Position numbers and translations under genes: made by a program. This document shows, in pieces, positions 26,121 to 34,567 of a DNA stretch of 64,000 bases. Below the pieces are notes generated by a model. The model was given only the letters and a program-made list of their open reading frames with translations. It was not told the origin of the DNA and searched no databases. The DNA is from Marinobacter guineae. Its GTDB lineage: Bacteria; Pseudomonadota; Gammaproteobacteria; Pseudomonadales; Oleiphilaceae. How positions within the stretch are numbered: position 1 is the first letter of the stretch; every line of letters starts with the position of its first letter. The stretch is from the NCBI RefSeq assembly GCF_002744735.1, contig NZ_KZ319342.1, positions 124,001 to 188,000 of the forward strand, read 5' to 3'.

Positions 26121-26207
26121 GGCGGCGTGGTGAAATTGGTAGACACGACGGATTCAAAATCCGTTGGGGTAAAACCCGTGGCGGTTCGAGTCCGCCCGCC
26201 GCTACCA
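26121..26207 (+). tRNA. tRNA-Leu (CAA)
   Basis: The 87-base gene folds as a class II tRNA with a long variable arm. The acceptor is GGCGGCG paired with CGCCGCT, including the G1-U72 pair typical of bacterial tRNA-Leu, the T arm is GGCGG-TTCGAGT-CCGCC, and CCA is encoded. The anticodon CAA is at 26155-26157, reading UUG codons. Confidence 0.95.
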
Positions 26208-26243
26208 TCTTTATTTCCTTCGGCGTCGTTAATAGTCCATTCC

Positions 26244-27347
26244 ATGAATGTCTCCGATTTTCATTTTGACCTGCCGGACGAACTGATCGCCCGCTATCCG
26301 CTTAAAGAACGCAGTGCGTCCCGTCTGCTCTGTCTGGATGGCCTTTCCGGCAGGCTCGATCACCGAATATTCAGCGACCTGCCCGAACTGCTGCAACCCG
26401 GCGACCTGCTGGTGTTCAACAACACCCGGGTGATCCCTGCGCGCCTGTTTGGCAAAAAGGAAACTGGCGGACAGGTAGAGGTGCTGGTTGAGCGGATAAC
26501 CGGAGAGCGCGACATTATTGCCCATGTCCGGGCTTCAAAGGCGCTTAAAGAGGGGCAGAAAGTCATCCTTGAGGATGGCACATCTCTTAGTATGTCCGGC
26601 CGGGACGAAGCCCTGTTTCATCTGGTGTGTGACTCCGAAGAACCCATACTTGATGTGCTTGAGCGCATTGGCCACATGCCGTTACCGCCCTATATAGATC
26701 GCTCAGACGAATCCACTGACCGGGACCGATACCAGACGGTGTACGCCCGGGAGTCAGGTGCCGTGGCTGCGCCTACCGCCGGCCTGCATTTCGACGAGGC
26801 TCTGCTTGAGAAACTGGCGGCCTGCGGAATTGAAAGTACGTTTGTAACGCTGCACGTTGGAGCAGGCACCTTCCAGCCGGTGCGGGTAGACAAGATCGAA
26901 GATCATGCAATGCACAGCGAAGTTGTGCATGTTCCCCAGGAAGCGGTCGATGCTGTAGAGCGAACCCGGGCCAGGGGAGGGCGTGTGGTCGCCGTGGGTA
27001 CGACATCGGTTCGTTCTCTTGAATCGGCAAGCCGTGGCGGTCGTCTCAAGGCATTCACCGGTGAGACCGATATTTTTATATATCCGGGGTACCGTTTTCA
27101 GGCAGTTGACGCCCTGGTGACCAACTTCCATTTGCCGGAATCCACCCTGATCATGCTGGTCAGTGCCTTTGCCGGTTATGACAACGTGATGGGCGCCTAC
27201 AAGGAGGCGGTCCGGGAACGCTACCGCTTCTTCAGCTACGGCGACGCCATGTTCATTACCGGCCAGGAACCCAGTCGCGGTATGTTGCTGGGCCCGGCCG
27301 TGGAATCCACAGATACCGGTATTGATAACGCCGGGGAGGCTTTGTGA
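26244..27347 (+). CDS. queA: S-adenosylmethionine:tRNA ribosyltransferase-isomerase
   Basis: QueA moves and isomerises the ribose of SAM onto preQ1-modified tRNA to make epoxyqueuosine. The 367-residue protein has the family start FHFDLPDELIARYPLKERSA, the motif GAVAAPTAGLHFD near 170 and the C-terminal TNFHLPESTLIMLVSAFAG. The frame runs back into the tRNA; the ATG at 26244 starts at the expected place, although no clear ribosome-binding site is visible. The stop overlaps the tgt GTG by four bases. Confidence 0.95.
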   Translation: MNVSDFHFDLPDELIARYPLKERSASRLLCLDGLSGRLDHRIFSDLPELLQPGDLLVFNNTRVIPARLFGKKETGGQVEVLVERITGERDIIAHVRASKALKEGQKVILEDGTSLSMSGRDEALFHLVCDSEEPILDVLERIGHMPLPPYIDRSDESTDRDRYQTVYARESGAVAAPTAGLHFDEALLEKLAACGIESTFVTLHVGAGTFQPVRVDKIEDHAMHSEVVHVPQEAVDAVERTRARGGRVVAVGTTSVRSLESASRGGRLKAFTGETDIFIYPGYRFQAVDALVTNFHLPESTLIMLVSAFAGYDNVMGAYKEAVRERYRFFSYGDAMFITGQEPSRGMLLGPAVESTDTGIDNAGEAL

Positions 27348-28483
27348 CACAGACCTGTTTCATGTCGTTCGAGAAGCTCGGTGAGGATGGCCGTGCTCGC
27401 CGCGGCCGGCTGACCTTTCCGCGGGGCACGGTTGAAACGCCGGCGTTCATGCCGGTGGGGACCTACGGCACCGTCAAGGGCATGCTGCCGCGTGACATCC
27501 ATGAAATTGGTGCGGAAATCATTCTTGGCAACACCTTTCACCTGATGCTCCGCCCGGGTACGGAGGTGGTCAAGGCTCATGGGGATCTGCACGACTTCAC
27601 CCAGTGGCAGGGGCCAATCCTGACCGACTCTGGTGGCTTCCAGGTGTTCAGCCTGGGTGAAATGCGCAAGATTACCGAAGAGGGTGTAACCTTCCGCTCA
27701 CCGGTTGACGGCTCTCCTGTGGAGTTGTCTCCGGAGATCGCCATTCGGGTTCAGCGGGATCTGGGCTCGGACATTGTCATGATTTTTGATGAATGTACCC
27801 CGTACCCTGCGACAGAGCAGGAGGCCAAAGACTCCATGGAGCTGTCCCTGCGCTGGGCAAAACGCAGCAAGGACGCCCACGAAGGTAATCCGGCGGCACT
27901 GTTCGGTATTGTTCAGGGCGGTATGTATGAGAACCTGCGGGATCGTTCCCTGGACGGCCTGACAGGCATTGGCTTTGATGGCTATGCCATTGGTGGTCTT
28001 TCCGTTGGCGAGCCAAAGGAAGACATGATCAGGATTCTGGACCATCTTCCGCCCAAAATGCCGGAAGACAAGCCCAGGTACCTGATGGGGGTTGGCCGGC
28101 CTGAGGATATCGTTGAGGCCGTGCGGCGTGGAGTCGATATGTTTGACTGCGTAATGCCGACCCGGAATGCCAGAAATGGCTACCTGTTTACCTCCACCGG
28201 CATCGTCAAGATCCGCAATGCCAGGCACCGTCATGACACCGCGCCGCTGGATGAGCGTTGTGACTGTTACACTTGCCAGAATTTTTCGAGAAGTTATCTG
28301 CATCATCTGGATAAATGTGGAGAAATGCTGGGCGCGCAGCTGAACACGATTCATAACCTGCGGTTCTACCAGAACCTCATGGCCGGATTGCGTGGGGCCA
28401 TTGAAGCAGGTACATTGTCGGACTTTGTAACCGACTTCTATGCTTTGCGCGGAGAGACAGTTCCGTCGCTGGGCAATGTTTGA
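27344..28483 (+). CDS. tgt: Queuine tRNA-ribosyltransferase
   Basis: Tgt exchanges guanine 34 for preQ1 in tRNAs with GUN anticodons. The 379-residue protein has the substrate-binding DSGGFQVFSLGEM near 89-101, the nucleophile region FDCVMPTRNARNG near 266-278, and the zinc site CDCYTCQNF with the following HH pair near 304-325. It begins with GTG overlapping the queA stop (GTGA), so the two are translationally coupled. Confidence 0.96.
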   Translation: MTQTCFMSFEKLGEDGRARRGRLTFPRGTVETPAFMPVGTYGTVKGMLPRDIHEIGAEIILGNTFHLMLRPGTEVVKAHGDLHDFTQWQGPILTDSGGFQVFSLGEMRKITEEGVTFRSPVDGSPVELSPEIAIRVQRDLGSDIVMIFDECTPYPATEQEAKDSMELSLRWAKRSKDAHEGNPAALFGIVQGGMYENLRDRSLDGLTGIGFDGYAIGGLSVGEPKEDMIRILDHLPPKMPEDKPRYLMGVGRPEDIVEAVRRGVDMFDCVMPTRNARNGYLFTSTGIVKIRNARHRHDTAPLDERCDCYTCQNFSRSYLHHLDKCGEMLGAQLNTIHNLRFYQNLMAGLRGAIEAGTLSDFVTDFYALRGETVPSLGNV

Positions 28484-28512
28484 TCTATTCGCTTAACCAA
28501 CGGAGATATTCA

Positions 28513-28875
28513 ATGAAATCAATTAAGATGCTCGTTGCCGGTCTGATGGCTATGATGCCTGCACTGGCCATGGCCCAGGATCCCACTGCAACGGGAATGG
28601 GTGTTATGGGCCAGGTGATCTTTTTCGCCGGCTTTATCCTGATTTTCTACTTCCTGATCTGGCGTCCGCAGTCCAAGCGTGCGAAAGAGCATAAGGCCCT
28701 GATGTCTGGCCTGAACAAGGGTGACGAAGTTGTGACTTCCGGTGGTGTTGCCGGCAAGATCACCAAGGTAACGGACGATTTCATCGTTGTTGAAATTGCC
28801 GACAATGTCGAAATCAAGGTCCAGAAGGTCGCTGTTGCCGCAGCCCTGCCCAAGGGTACGCTCAAGGACATCTGA
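28513..28875 (+). CDS. yajC: Preprotein translocase subunit YajC
   Basis: YajC is a small partner of the SecDF complex. The 120-residue protein has one clear membrane segment followed by FYFLIWRPQSKRAKEHK, the family signature, and a cytoplasmic domain with GDEVVTSGGVAGKI. Ahead of it is an extra signal-peptide-like stretch ending ALAMAQ, which E. coli YajC lacks, so the N terminus may be processed. GGAG before the ATG at 28513 supports this start over the longer frame. It lies between tgt and secD. Confidence 0.92.
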   Translation: MKSIKMLVAGLMAMMPALAMAQDPTATGMGVMGQVIFFAGFILIFYFLIWRPQSKRAKEHKALMSGLNKGDEVVTSGGVAGKITKVTDDFIVVEIADNVEIKVQKVAVAAALPKGTLKDI

Positions 28876-28890
28876 GCGAGGGCCATTTAG

Positions 28891-28957
28891 CCGGCCATCC
28901 CTGGTGGCCGGACTGAATCCTCCTGGCTGAAACACCAAGGCCGGCCCGTTGGCCGGC
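28891..28957 (+). repeat. Two tandem GC-rich hairpins between yajC and secD
   Basis: CCGGCCA (28891-28897) pairs with TGGCCGG (28905-28911), and GCCGGCC (28940-28946) pairs with GGCCGGC (28951-28957). The two stems share the GGCCGG core, like a small extragenic palindrome pair. Neither is followed by a T run. They may act as processing or attenuation signals inside the operon. Confidence 0.45.
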
Positions 28958-28970
28958 TACAAGGGATCCC

Positions 28971-30845
28971 ATGCTGAACAAGTATCCGCTTTGGAAAAAC
29001 CTGGTTATCCTGGTCGCGCTTGTGATCGGGTTTATCTACGCTTTGCCCAACCTCTTTCCTGATGACTACGCCATTCAGATTACCGGCGCGCGTAGCAGCA
29101 CTGAAGTGAATGCCGGTGTGCTCGACAGGGCCGTTAATGTTCTCGAGAGTCAGGGAATTGAGGTGAAAAGCAGTACTCTTCAGGATCGGGATGCTCTGAT
29201 CCGCCTGACCAGTTCTGATGACCAGTTGCGGGCCCGCCCCCTTGTGCAGGCGGCTCTCGGTAATGAATATCTGGTCGCCCTTAATATGGCAGCTTCCACA
29301 CCAGATTGGCTGAGAAGCCTCGGCGCAGGTCCTATGAAGCTCGGTCTGGATCTGCGTGGTGGTGTGCACTTCCTCCTTGAAGTGGATATGGAAACGGCGG
29401 TCAGCCAGCGCCTTGAGGCGATGGCCGGACAGATCAAGCGGGAGTTGCGGGAAGCGCGGATCCGTTATCGCGGCGGTGATCTCGAGAACGATCGAAAGAT
29501 TGTTCTCACCTTCCGGGATGAGGCCTCCCGGGCGGAAGCTTTCGATCTGATTCGTGCACAGTACAATGAGTTTTTGCTGGATGAGCAGACCGAGGGGGAT
29601 GAATACCTGCTCGAGCTGACGCTGTCCGAAGCTGAGGTCCAGTCCATCCAGGATTACGCCCTGGAGCAAAACCTTACAACTATTCGGAATCGGGTTAACG
29701 AGCTGGGCGTAGCCGAGCCGCTGGTTCAGCAGCAGGGTGATGATCGAATCATCGTCGAGCTTCCGGGGGTACAGGATACCGCCCAGGCCAAGCGGGTTCT
29801 CGGCGCCACAGCGAACCTGGAATTCCGGATGGAAGCCCGCCCGGATGCGCCGGCAAGTGAAACGGAAGAGTTCAGTTTTCGCGACGAGCTCCAGCGAACC
29901 GCACGACTTGAGCAGGACGTGATTGCCACTGGCAATAACGTGGCCAATGCCCAGCAGGCGTTTGATGAGAATGGTCAGCCTCAGGTCAACATCACCATGG
30001 ATTCGGTAGGCGGCGACCTTATGAACCGGGCCACGCGTAACGCGATCGGTCGCAGGATGGCGGTACTCTTTATCGAGTATCGGACAGAGACCGAAACCCG
30101 CATGGTCGACGGTGAGCCGAAAGAATTTGAAGAGCGCGTTGTGGAGAAGGGCATTATCAGCCTTGCCACGGTGCAGTCTGCTCTTGGCAGCAGCTTCCGT
30201 ATAACCGGGCTGGATTCAATCCCTGAGGCTGCGGAGCTGGCGCTTCTGTTGCGTGCCGGTGCGCTTGCGGCACCCATGTATTTCGTTCAGGAACGCACCA
30301 TAGGGCCAAGCCTCGGGCAGAAAAATATTGATGCCGGGATGATGTCCGTTTTACTCGGCTTTGGTCTGGTAATGCTTTACATGCTGGCCTACTACCGTCG
30401 CTTCGGCATGATTGCCAACGTTTCGCTGTCGCTGAACCTGATGCTACTGATCGCGTGCATGTCCATTCTGTCAGCCACGCTCACCTTGCCAGGTATTGCC
30501 GGTATCGTTCTGACCGTCGGTATGGCGGTGGACGCGAATGTGCTTATCTTTGAGCGGATAAAGGAGGAGCTCAAGGCCGGCGCTCCGCCTCAGACCGCTA
30601 TTAACTCGGGCTACTCCCGGGCATTCGTTTCTATATTTGATGCCAACATCACTACGCTGTTGGTGGCTGTAATCCTGTTTGCAATGGGCTCGGGGCCGGT
30701 CAAAGGCTTCGCGATCACATTGTGTATCGGTATCCTGACGTCAATGTTCTGCGGCCTGATGGTCAGTCGGAGTATTGTCAACCTGGTTTATGGCGGCCGA
30801 AGGGTCGAGAAACTGTCGATCGGAGGAAAGCTCGCCAATGTCTGA
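28971..30845 (+). CDS. secD: Protein translocase subunit SecD
   Basis: SecD uses the proton gradient to help pull exported proteins across the inner membrane. The 624-residue protein has one N-terminal membrane segment, the large periplasmic P1 region (with LGLDLRGGVHFLLEVD near 124-139), and five C-terminal membrane segments with GMAVDANVLIFERIKEEL near 515-532. It ends eight bases inside secF, showing coupled translation. Confidence 0.97.
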   Translation: MLNKYPLWKNLVILVALVIGFIYALPNLFPDDYAIQITGARSSTEVNAGVLDRAVNVLESQGIEVKSSTLQDRDALIRLTSSDDQLRARPLVQAALGNEYLVALNMAASTPDWLRSLGAGPMKLGLDLRGGVHFLLEVDMETAVSQRLEAMAGQIKRELREARIRYRGGDLENDRKIVLTFRDEASRAEAFDLIRAQYNEFLLDEQTEGDEYLLELTLSEAEVQSIQDYALEQNLTTIRNRVNELGVAEPLVQQQGDDRIIVELPGVQDTAQAKRVLGATANLEFRMEARPDAPASETEEFSFRDELQRTARLEQDVIATGNNVANAQQAFDENGQPQVNITMDSVGGDLMNRATRNAIGRRMAVLFIEYRTETETRMVDGEPKEFEERVVEKGIISLATVQSALGSSFRITGLDSIPEAAELALLLRAGALAAPMYFVQERTIGPSLGQKNIDAGMMSVLLGFGLVMLYMLAYYRRFGMIANVSLSLNLMLLIACMSILSATLTLPGIAGIVLTVGMAVDANVLIFERIKEELKAGAPPQTAINSGYSRAFVSIFDANITTLLVAVILFAMGSGPVKGFAITLCIGILTSMFCGLMVSRSIVNLVYGGRRVEKLSIGGKLANV

Positions 30846-31791
30846 AGATCAGAAACAACCGTTTGATTTTATGGGGTTTCGGAAGATTGCTTCCGTCGTC
30901 TCGATCGCGCTTATCCTGGTGTCAGTTGCACTGCTGGCCACCCGTGGGTTGAACTTGGGTATGGACTTCACCGGCGGTACATCGGTGGAATTCGAGTACG
31001 CGGAGGCTCCGCAGCTTGATGAAATTCGATCCCGACTGAATGATGCAGGGTACGAGCAGTTTTCCGTGCAGAATTTCGGTGCCGATACGATCGTTCTGGT
31101 GCGGATGGCAGAAGCTGGCAACGACAAGCTTGCCCCTGAAGTTACCCGTGTATTGGAAGCTGGCGGGGTTGAGCTCGAACTGATCAGTTCCGAGTTTGTT
31201 GGCTCCCAGGTGGGTGAGCAGCTTAAGGAAGACAGTGGTCTCGGTTTGCTGATTGCACTGGCGGTGGTTCTGATTTACGTCGGCATGCGCTTTCAGTTCA
31301 AGTTTGGCATTGCCTCCGTTGTGCCCCTGGCGCACGATGTGATTATCGTTCTGGGTGTCTTTGCGCTGTTCCAATGGACTTTTGATCTTACCGTTCTGGC
31401 GGCCCTGCTGGCGATTATCGGTTACTCGCTGAACGACACCATTGTTGTGGCGGACCGAATTCGTGAGAACTTCCGTAAGATGCGGGTGGGGGAGTCTTGG
31501 GACATTATTAACGAGTCCATTCACCAGACCATCGCCCGAACCATCAATACTTCGGGAACCACGTTGGTGGTACTGCTGGCGTTGTATTTTCTGGGCGGTG
31601 AGGCGATCAATAATTTCGCGCTCGCCCTCATCATCGGCGTGGTGGTTGGTACCTACTCGTCAATTTATGTGTCTGCCAACCTCCTGATGGTGATGGGTGT
31701 TTCCCGTGAAGACCTGATCATACCGCCGAAAGAAGGTGCTGCGGATGCGGAAGAAGAAGAGCAGCCGCCCGAGTGGCTGAACCGGATGTAG
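30838..31791 (+). CDS. secF: Protein translocase subunit SecF
   Basis: SecF is the partner of SecD. The 317-residue protein has LNLGMDFTGGTSVEFEY after the first membrane segment, five further segments and the signature IGYSLNDTIVVADRIREN near 200-217. The frame extends upstream inside secD, but the ATG at 30838 has GGAGGAAAG before it and matches the family start. It ends the yajC-secD-secF unit at a strong terminator. Confidence 0.96.
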   Translation: MSEDQKQPFDFMGFRKIASVVSIALILVSVALLATRGLNLGMDFTGGTSVEFEYAEAPQLDEIRSRLNDAGYEQFSVQNFGADTIVLVRMAEAGNDKLAPEVTRVLEAGGVELELISSEFVGSQVGEQLKEDSGLGLLIALAVVLIYVGMRFQFKFGIASVVPLAHDVIIVLGVFALFQWTFDLTVLAALLAIIGYSLNDTIVVADRIRENFRKMRVGESWDIINESIHQTIARTINTSGTTLVVLLALYFLGGEAINNFALALIIGVVVGTYSSIYVSANLLMVMGVSREDLIIPPKEGAADAEEEEQPPEWLNRM

Positions 31792-31820
31792 GTTCCTGCA
31801 TCCCTACAGGGTGCAGATAT

Positions 31821-31854
31821 AAAAAAACCGCCACATGATGTTGGCGGTTTTTTT
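31821..31854. terminator. Bidirectional terminator between secF and suhB
   Basis: An A-rich run leads into ACCGCCA, which pairs with TGGCGGT followed by seven T bases. Because A and T runs flank both sides, it can end transcription from secF and from the convergent suhB. Confidence 0.92.
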
Positions 31855-31876
31855 ATGTCCGGAAAAGTCGGAAGCC

Positions 31877-32689
31877 TCAGCGGGGCAGGCGACCCCGGAA
31901 CGGGTGAAGTACTTTAAGGATTTCGCGGAACAGTTTTGGATTGGCTACCACAAGCTGGCGTGCGTTGCCGGTGGATGGGTTGCCGGAGAAATCGCCGGTC
32001 AATGCGCCGGATTCCATCGCCAGTGTGACGCCGAGATCGAGTTCTGCAGCTTCCGGACGGAAAATGATTGCGGCGTCCATAAGCCCGGCAGATACCCGGG
32101 CGATATCGAGCACTACGCAGCCTGAGGTGCGGAACATGCCTGAATCCCGTGCCAGAACGGCTGCCATTTCACCCCAGAGCAAAGGATCTTCGCTCTTGCG
32201 GGCCTGGTCGAGCAGGTTGGTGGCGATGGCTGCGTTTTTGGTGTGTTTGACTTCCGATGCACGTACCCGGCGGCTGTTGAGCGCGGCGCCGTGACCACGG
32301 CTGGCAGAGTACTCCTCGTCGGTGACGGGATTCACCAGAAGCAGATTTTCGACACGGTTATTCTTTTTCTGGGCAAGGGCCAGGGCAAACTCAGGGATGC
32401 CCCTGAGGAAGTTCTCACGCCCGAGAACCGGGAAAATGTGCCAGCTCTTCTCGCTGGTGCCGGCATTCGCTTCATTCAGAGGGGCGATGCTGTGGTCCTT
32501 GTAGGCTTTTTCGAGTTGCTCGGCGAAATTGTCGTAAATAGACTGCTCAACCCGCTCCAGCTGGAGACGGCGTTCTGAGTCGTCTTTGCCGGTGGGTTCC
32601 TGGCGCTCGAAATGGGCTTTCAGATAATCGGACCCCTGACGCGCGACGCGCAGGGCCATTTTAATAGCTGGTTGCATCTGAGTGTTCAT
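31877..32689 (-). CDS. suhB: SuhB-like inositol monophosphatase family protein, catalytic site lost
   Basis: Position (beside trmJ-cysE-iscR, as in Pseudomonas) and overall alignment mark this 270-residue protein as SuhB. The core GCVVLDIARVSAGLMDAAI matches the family. However, the metal-site motif DPLDGTTNF is FPVLGRENF here (residues 86-94), the EE pair is replaced by PL within HSIAPLNE, and the late WD motif reads RPEAAELD. No phosphatase activity is expected. SuhB also works in the Nus antitermination complex on rRNA, which does not need catalysis, and that role may be what remains. The start at 32689 has GGA before it; 32677 aligns better with E. coli and is an alternative. Confidence 0.82.
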   Translation of the reverse strand: MNTQMQPAIKMALRVARQGSDYLKAHFERQEPTGKDDSERRLQLERVEQSIYDNFAEQLEKAYKDHSIAPLNEANAGTSEKSWHIFPVLGRENFLRGIPEFALALAQKKNNRVENLLLVNPVTDEEYSASRGHGAALNSRRVRASEVKHTKNAAIATNLLDQARKSEDPLLWGEMAAVLARDSGMFRTSGCVVLDIARVSAGLMDAAIIFRPEAAELDLGVTLAMESGALTGDFSGNPSTGNARQLVVANPKLFREILKVLHPFRGRLPR

Positions 32690-32816
32690 TATCCGGGTGT
32701 GTGAAGGCCGGGTATGATAGCAAAAGATCACCCCGCTTGTATGTTTTTTGACTCAGCAATAGCACGGATAACCACAGGTTACGGGTTCTCCGGAGGGGCG
32801 GGGTGCCTGTGGTTTC

Positions 32817-32825
32817 TGGTATCAT
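32817..32825 (+). promoter_or_regulatory. Extended -10 promoter candidate before trmJ
   Basis: TGGTATCAT is a TG-n extended -10 element about 36 bases before the trmJ ATG. No good -35 is seen at 17 bases, as is common for extended -10 promoters. Confidence 0.4.
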
Positions 32826-32860
32826 TGCCGCCCTGATCAACAACCTTGGGCCTGCTTACA

Positions 32861-33724
32861 ATGCACAAAAGCGCACTTCCACAGGAAGGGACGGAGACAT
32901 TTCAGGATCAGATCCGGATTGTCCTGGTAGAGACCTCCCATTCGGGCAACATTGGTGCTGTCGCCCGGGCCATGAAGAATATGGGGCTGGGTAATCTCTG
33001 GCTGGTTAATCCGTGCACCTTTCCGGATGAGACCTCCTATGCCCGTGCAGCGGGTGCCTCCGATGTTCTGGACAGTGCGCAGGTGGTTTCCTCGCTGGAT
33101 GAGGCGTTGGCGGATTGTGTGCTGGTGATGGGTACCAGCGCCCGCGGAAGAAAGGTTCCCTGGCCGGTTTGCGCGCCGCCAGAGGCAGCCGCCGCTGCAG
33201 CCGGGCATGCTGAAGCCGGGCCAGTTGCCCTGGTGTTCGGCCGGGAGAACCATGGCTTGAGTAATGACGAGCTGCAGCGCTGCCATTACCACATCCACAT
33301 ACCGTCCAATCCGGATTACAGCTCCCTGAACCTGGCAATGGCGGTGCAGGTGATGTGCTATGAATTGCGTATGTATTACCTGCGCAGCCTTGAAGGTGGG
33401 GAAGGGAGCCCATACCTTAAGTCGATGACCCGGCCCGGGGACGAGGGCTGGGATGTGCCGCCGGCTAAGGTTGAGGATGTGGAAGGTTTCTTTGGGCACC
33501 TTGAGCAAATGCTGATTGATGTGGATTTTCACCGGCTAGAGAACCCCAGGCAGCTGATGACGCGCTTGCGACGACTGTTCCAGAGGGCCAAACTTGACCA
33601 GATGGAAATCAATATCCTTCGGGGCATTCTCACGGCCGTACAGAAGGCAGCGGGCGCCCGGGACAACAGTAAACCAACCGAGGCCGATAGCACGGCGACG
33701 GGACAGGACAATGGCCATGTTTGA
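32861..33724 (+). CDS. trmJ: tRNA (cytidine/uridine-2'-O-)-methyltransferase TrmJ
   Basis: TrmJ methylates the ribose of position 32 in several tRNAs. The 287-residue SPOUT enzyme shows IVLVETSHSGNIGAVARAMK near the N terminus and the knot motifs ALVFGRENHGLSNDEL and IPSNPDYSSLNLAMAVQV near 123-160. The frame opens at a TTG at 32846; the ATG at 32861 is chosen as the conventional start. Its last bases overlap the start of cysE. Confidence 0.93.
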   Translation: MHKSALPQEGTETFQDQIRIVLVETSHSGNIGAVARAMKNMGLGNLWLVNPCTFPDETSYARAAGASDVLDSAQVVSSLDEALADCVLVMGTSARGRKVPWPVCAPPEAAAAAAGHAEAGPVALVFGRENHGLSNDELQRCHYHIHIPSNPDYSSLNLAMAVQVMCYELRMYYLRSLEGGEGSPYLKSMTRPGDEGWDVPPAKVEDVEGFFGHLEQMLIDVDFHRLENPRQLMTRLRRLFQRAKLDQMEINILRGILTAVQKAAGARDNSKPTEADSTATGQDNGHV

Positions 33725-34490
33725 GCGTTTGCGTGAAGATATTAATAGCGTTTTTCATCGGGATCCTGCGGCCCGGAACACTTTTGAAGTGCTTACCAAC
33801 TACCCCGGTTTGCATGCGCTGCTTTTTCATCGCTTTTCGCACTGGCTGTGGAGTTTCGGGCTTAAGTGGCTGGCACGCACCATTTCGACCATCGCTCGTT
33901 GGCTGACCGGCATTGAAATTCATCCCGGAGCAACCATCGGACGCCGCTTTTTTATCGACCACGGAATGGGTGTGGTCATTGGCGAAACCACCGTGATCGG
34001 TGACGACGTAACGCTCTACCAGGGCGTTACGCTCGGAGGAACCAGTTGGAACAAGGGGAAGCGTCATCCCACCATTGGCAACAGCGTGGTGGTTGGCGCC
34101 GGCGCCAAGATCCTCGGTCCTTTCGAGGTAGGAGAGGGTGCCAAGATCGGCTCTAATTCGGTGGTTACCAAGGCTGTCCCTGCCGGGGCAACGGTAGTTG
34201 GTATACCCGGTCGCGTTATCGTTAAACGCCACACCGAGGACGATGTTCGCCGGAAGGAAATGGAAGAGCGCATGGGCTTTGATGCCTACGGTGTTACCGA
34301 AGAGATGCCGGATCCGGTCGCCCGGGCCATGCGATCGCTGCTCGACCACATGCACGCGGTGGATGACCGTATTGAGAATATGTGCAAGGCCATCCGCAAG
34401 GTGAACAGCGAATATCAGAACGGGGAGCTGCCACCGCTGCATGAAGAGGACTTTGACTGCGTTCGCGATGAAAGTGACACCCGGAGCTGA
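33717..34490 (+). CDS. cysE: Serine O-acetyltransferase
   Basis: CysE makes O-acetylserine, the precursor of cysteine. The 257-residue protein starts MFERLREDINSVFHRDPAAR like Pseudomonas CysE and contains a left-handed hexapeptide-repeat domain with HPGATIGRRFFIDHGMGVVI (about 67-86) holding the catalytic Asp-His pair. An alternative ATG lies at 33711; the one at 33717 has AGGA eight bases before it. It overlaps the end of trmJ. Cysteine supply sits logically beside iscR-iscS. Confidence 0.93.
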   Translation: MFERLREDINSVFHRDPAARNTFEVLTNYPGLHALLFHRFSHWLWSFGLKWLARTISTIARWLTGIEIHPGATIGRRFFIDHGMGVVIGETTVIGDDVTLYQGVTLGGTSWNKGKRHPTIGNSVVVGAGAKILGPFEVGEGAKIGSNSVVTKAVPAGATVVGIPGRVIVKRHTEDDVRRKEMEERMGFDAYGVTEEMPDPVARAMRSLLDHMHAVDDRIENMCKAIRKVNSEYQNGELPPLHEEDFDCVRDESDTRS

Positions 34491-34515
34491 ATACTTGACT
34501 GAATTAGTGGGTCAA
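34491..34515 (+). promoter_or_regulatory. IscR type 1 operator
   Basis: ATACTTGACTGAATTAGTGGG and the following bases match most positions of the type 1 IscR site (ATASYYGACT, three or four bases, YAGTCRRSTAT), with the left half nearly perfect. It overlaps the -35 of the iscR promoter, fitting autorepression by [2Fe-2S]-IscR. Confidence 0.65.
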
Positions 34516-34523
34516 TTCATACT
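34495..34523 (+). promoter_or_regulatory. Sigma-70 promoter of iscR
   Basis: TTGACT at 34495-34500 and CATACT at 34518-34523 are 17 bases apart, about 45 bases upstream of the iscR ATG. Confidence 0.65.
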
Positions 34524-34567
34524 CGGCTCTGCGATTCGAGATTCATTCCCGTCACGGGGCTGACACT

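Noticed and set aside
31877..32689. Calling the SuhB protein an active inositol monophosphatase
   Set aside because: The metal-binding EE, DPLDG and WD motifs are all replaced, so the usual enzyme label would mislead.
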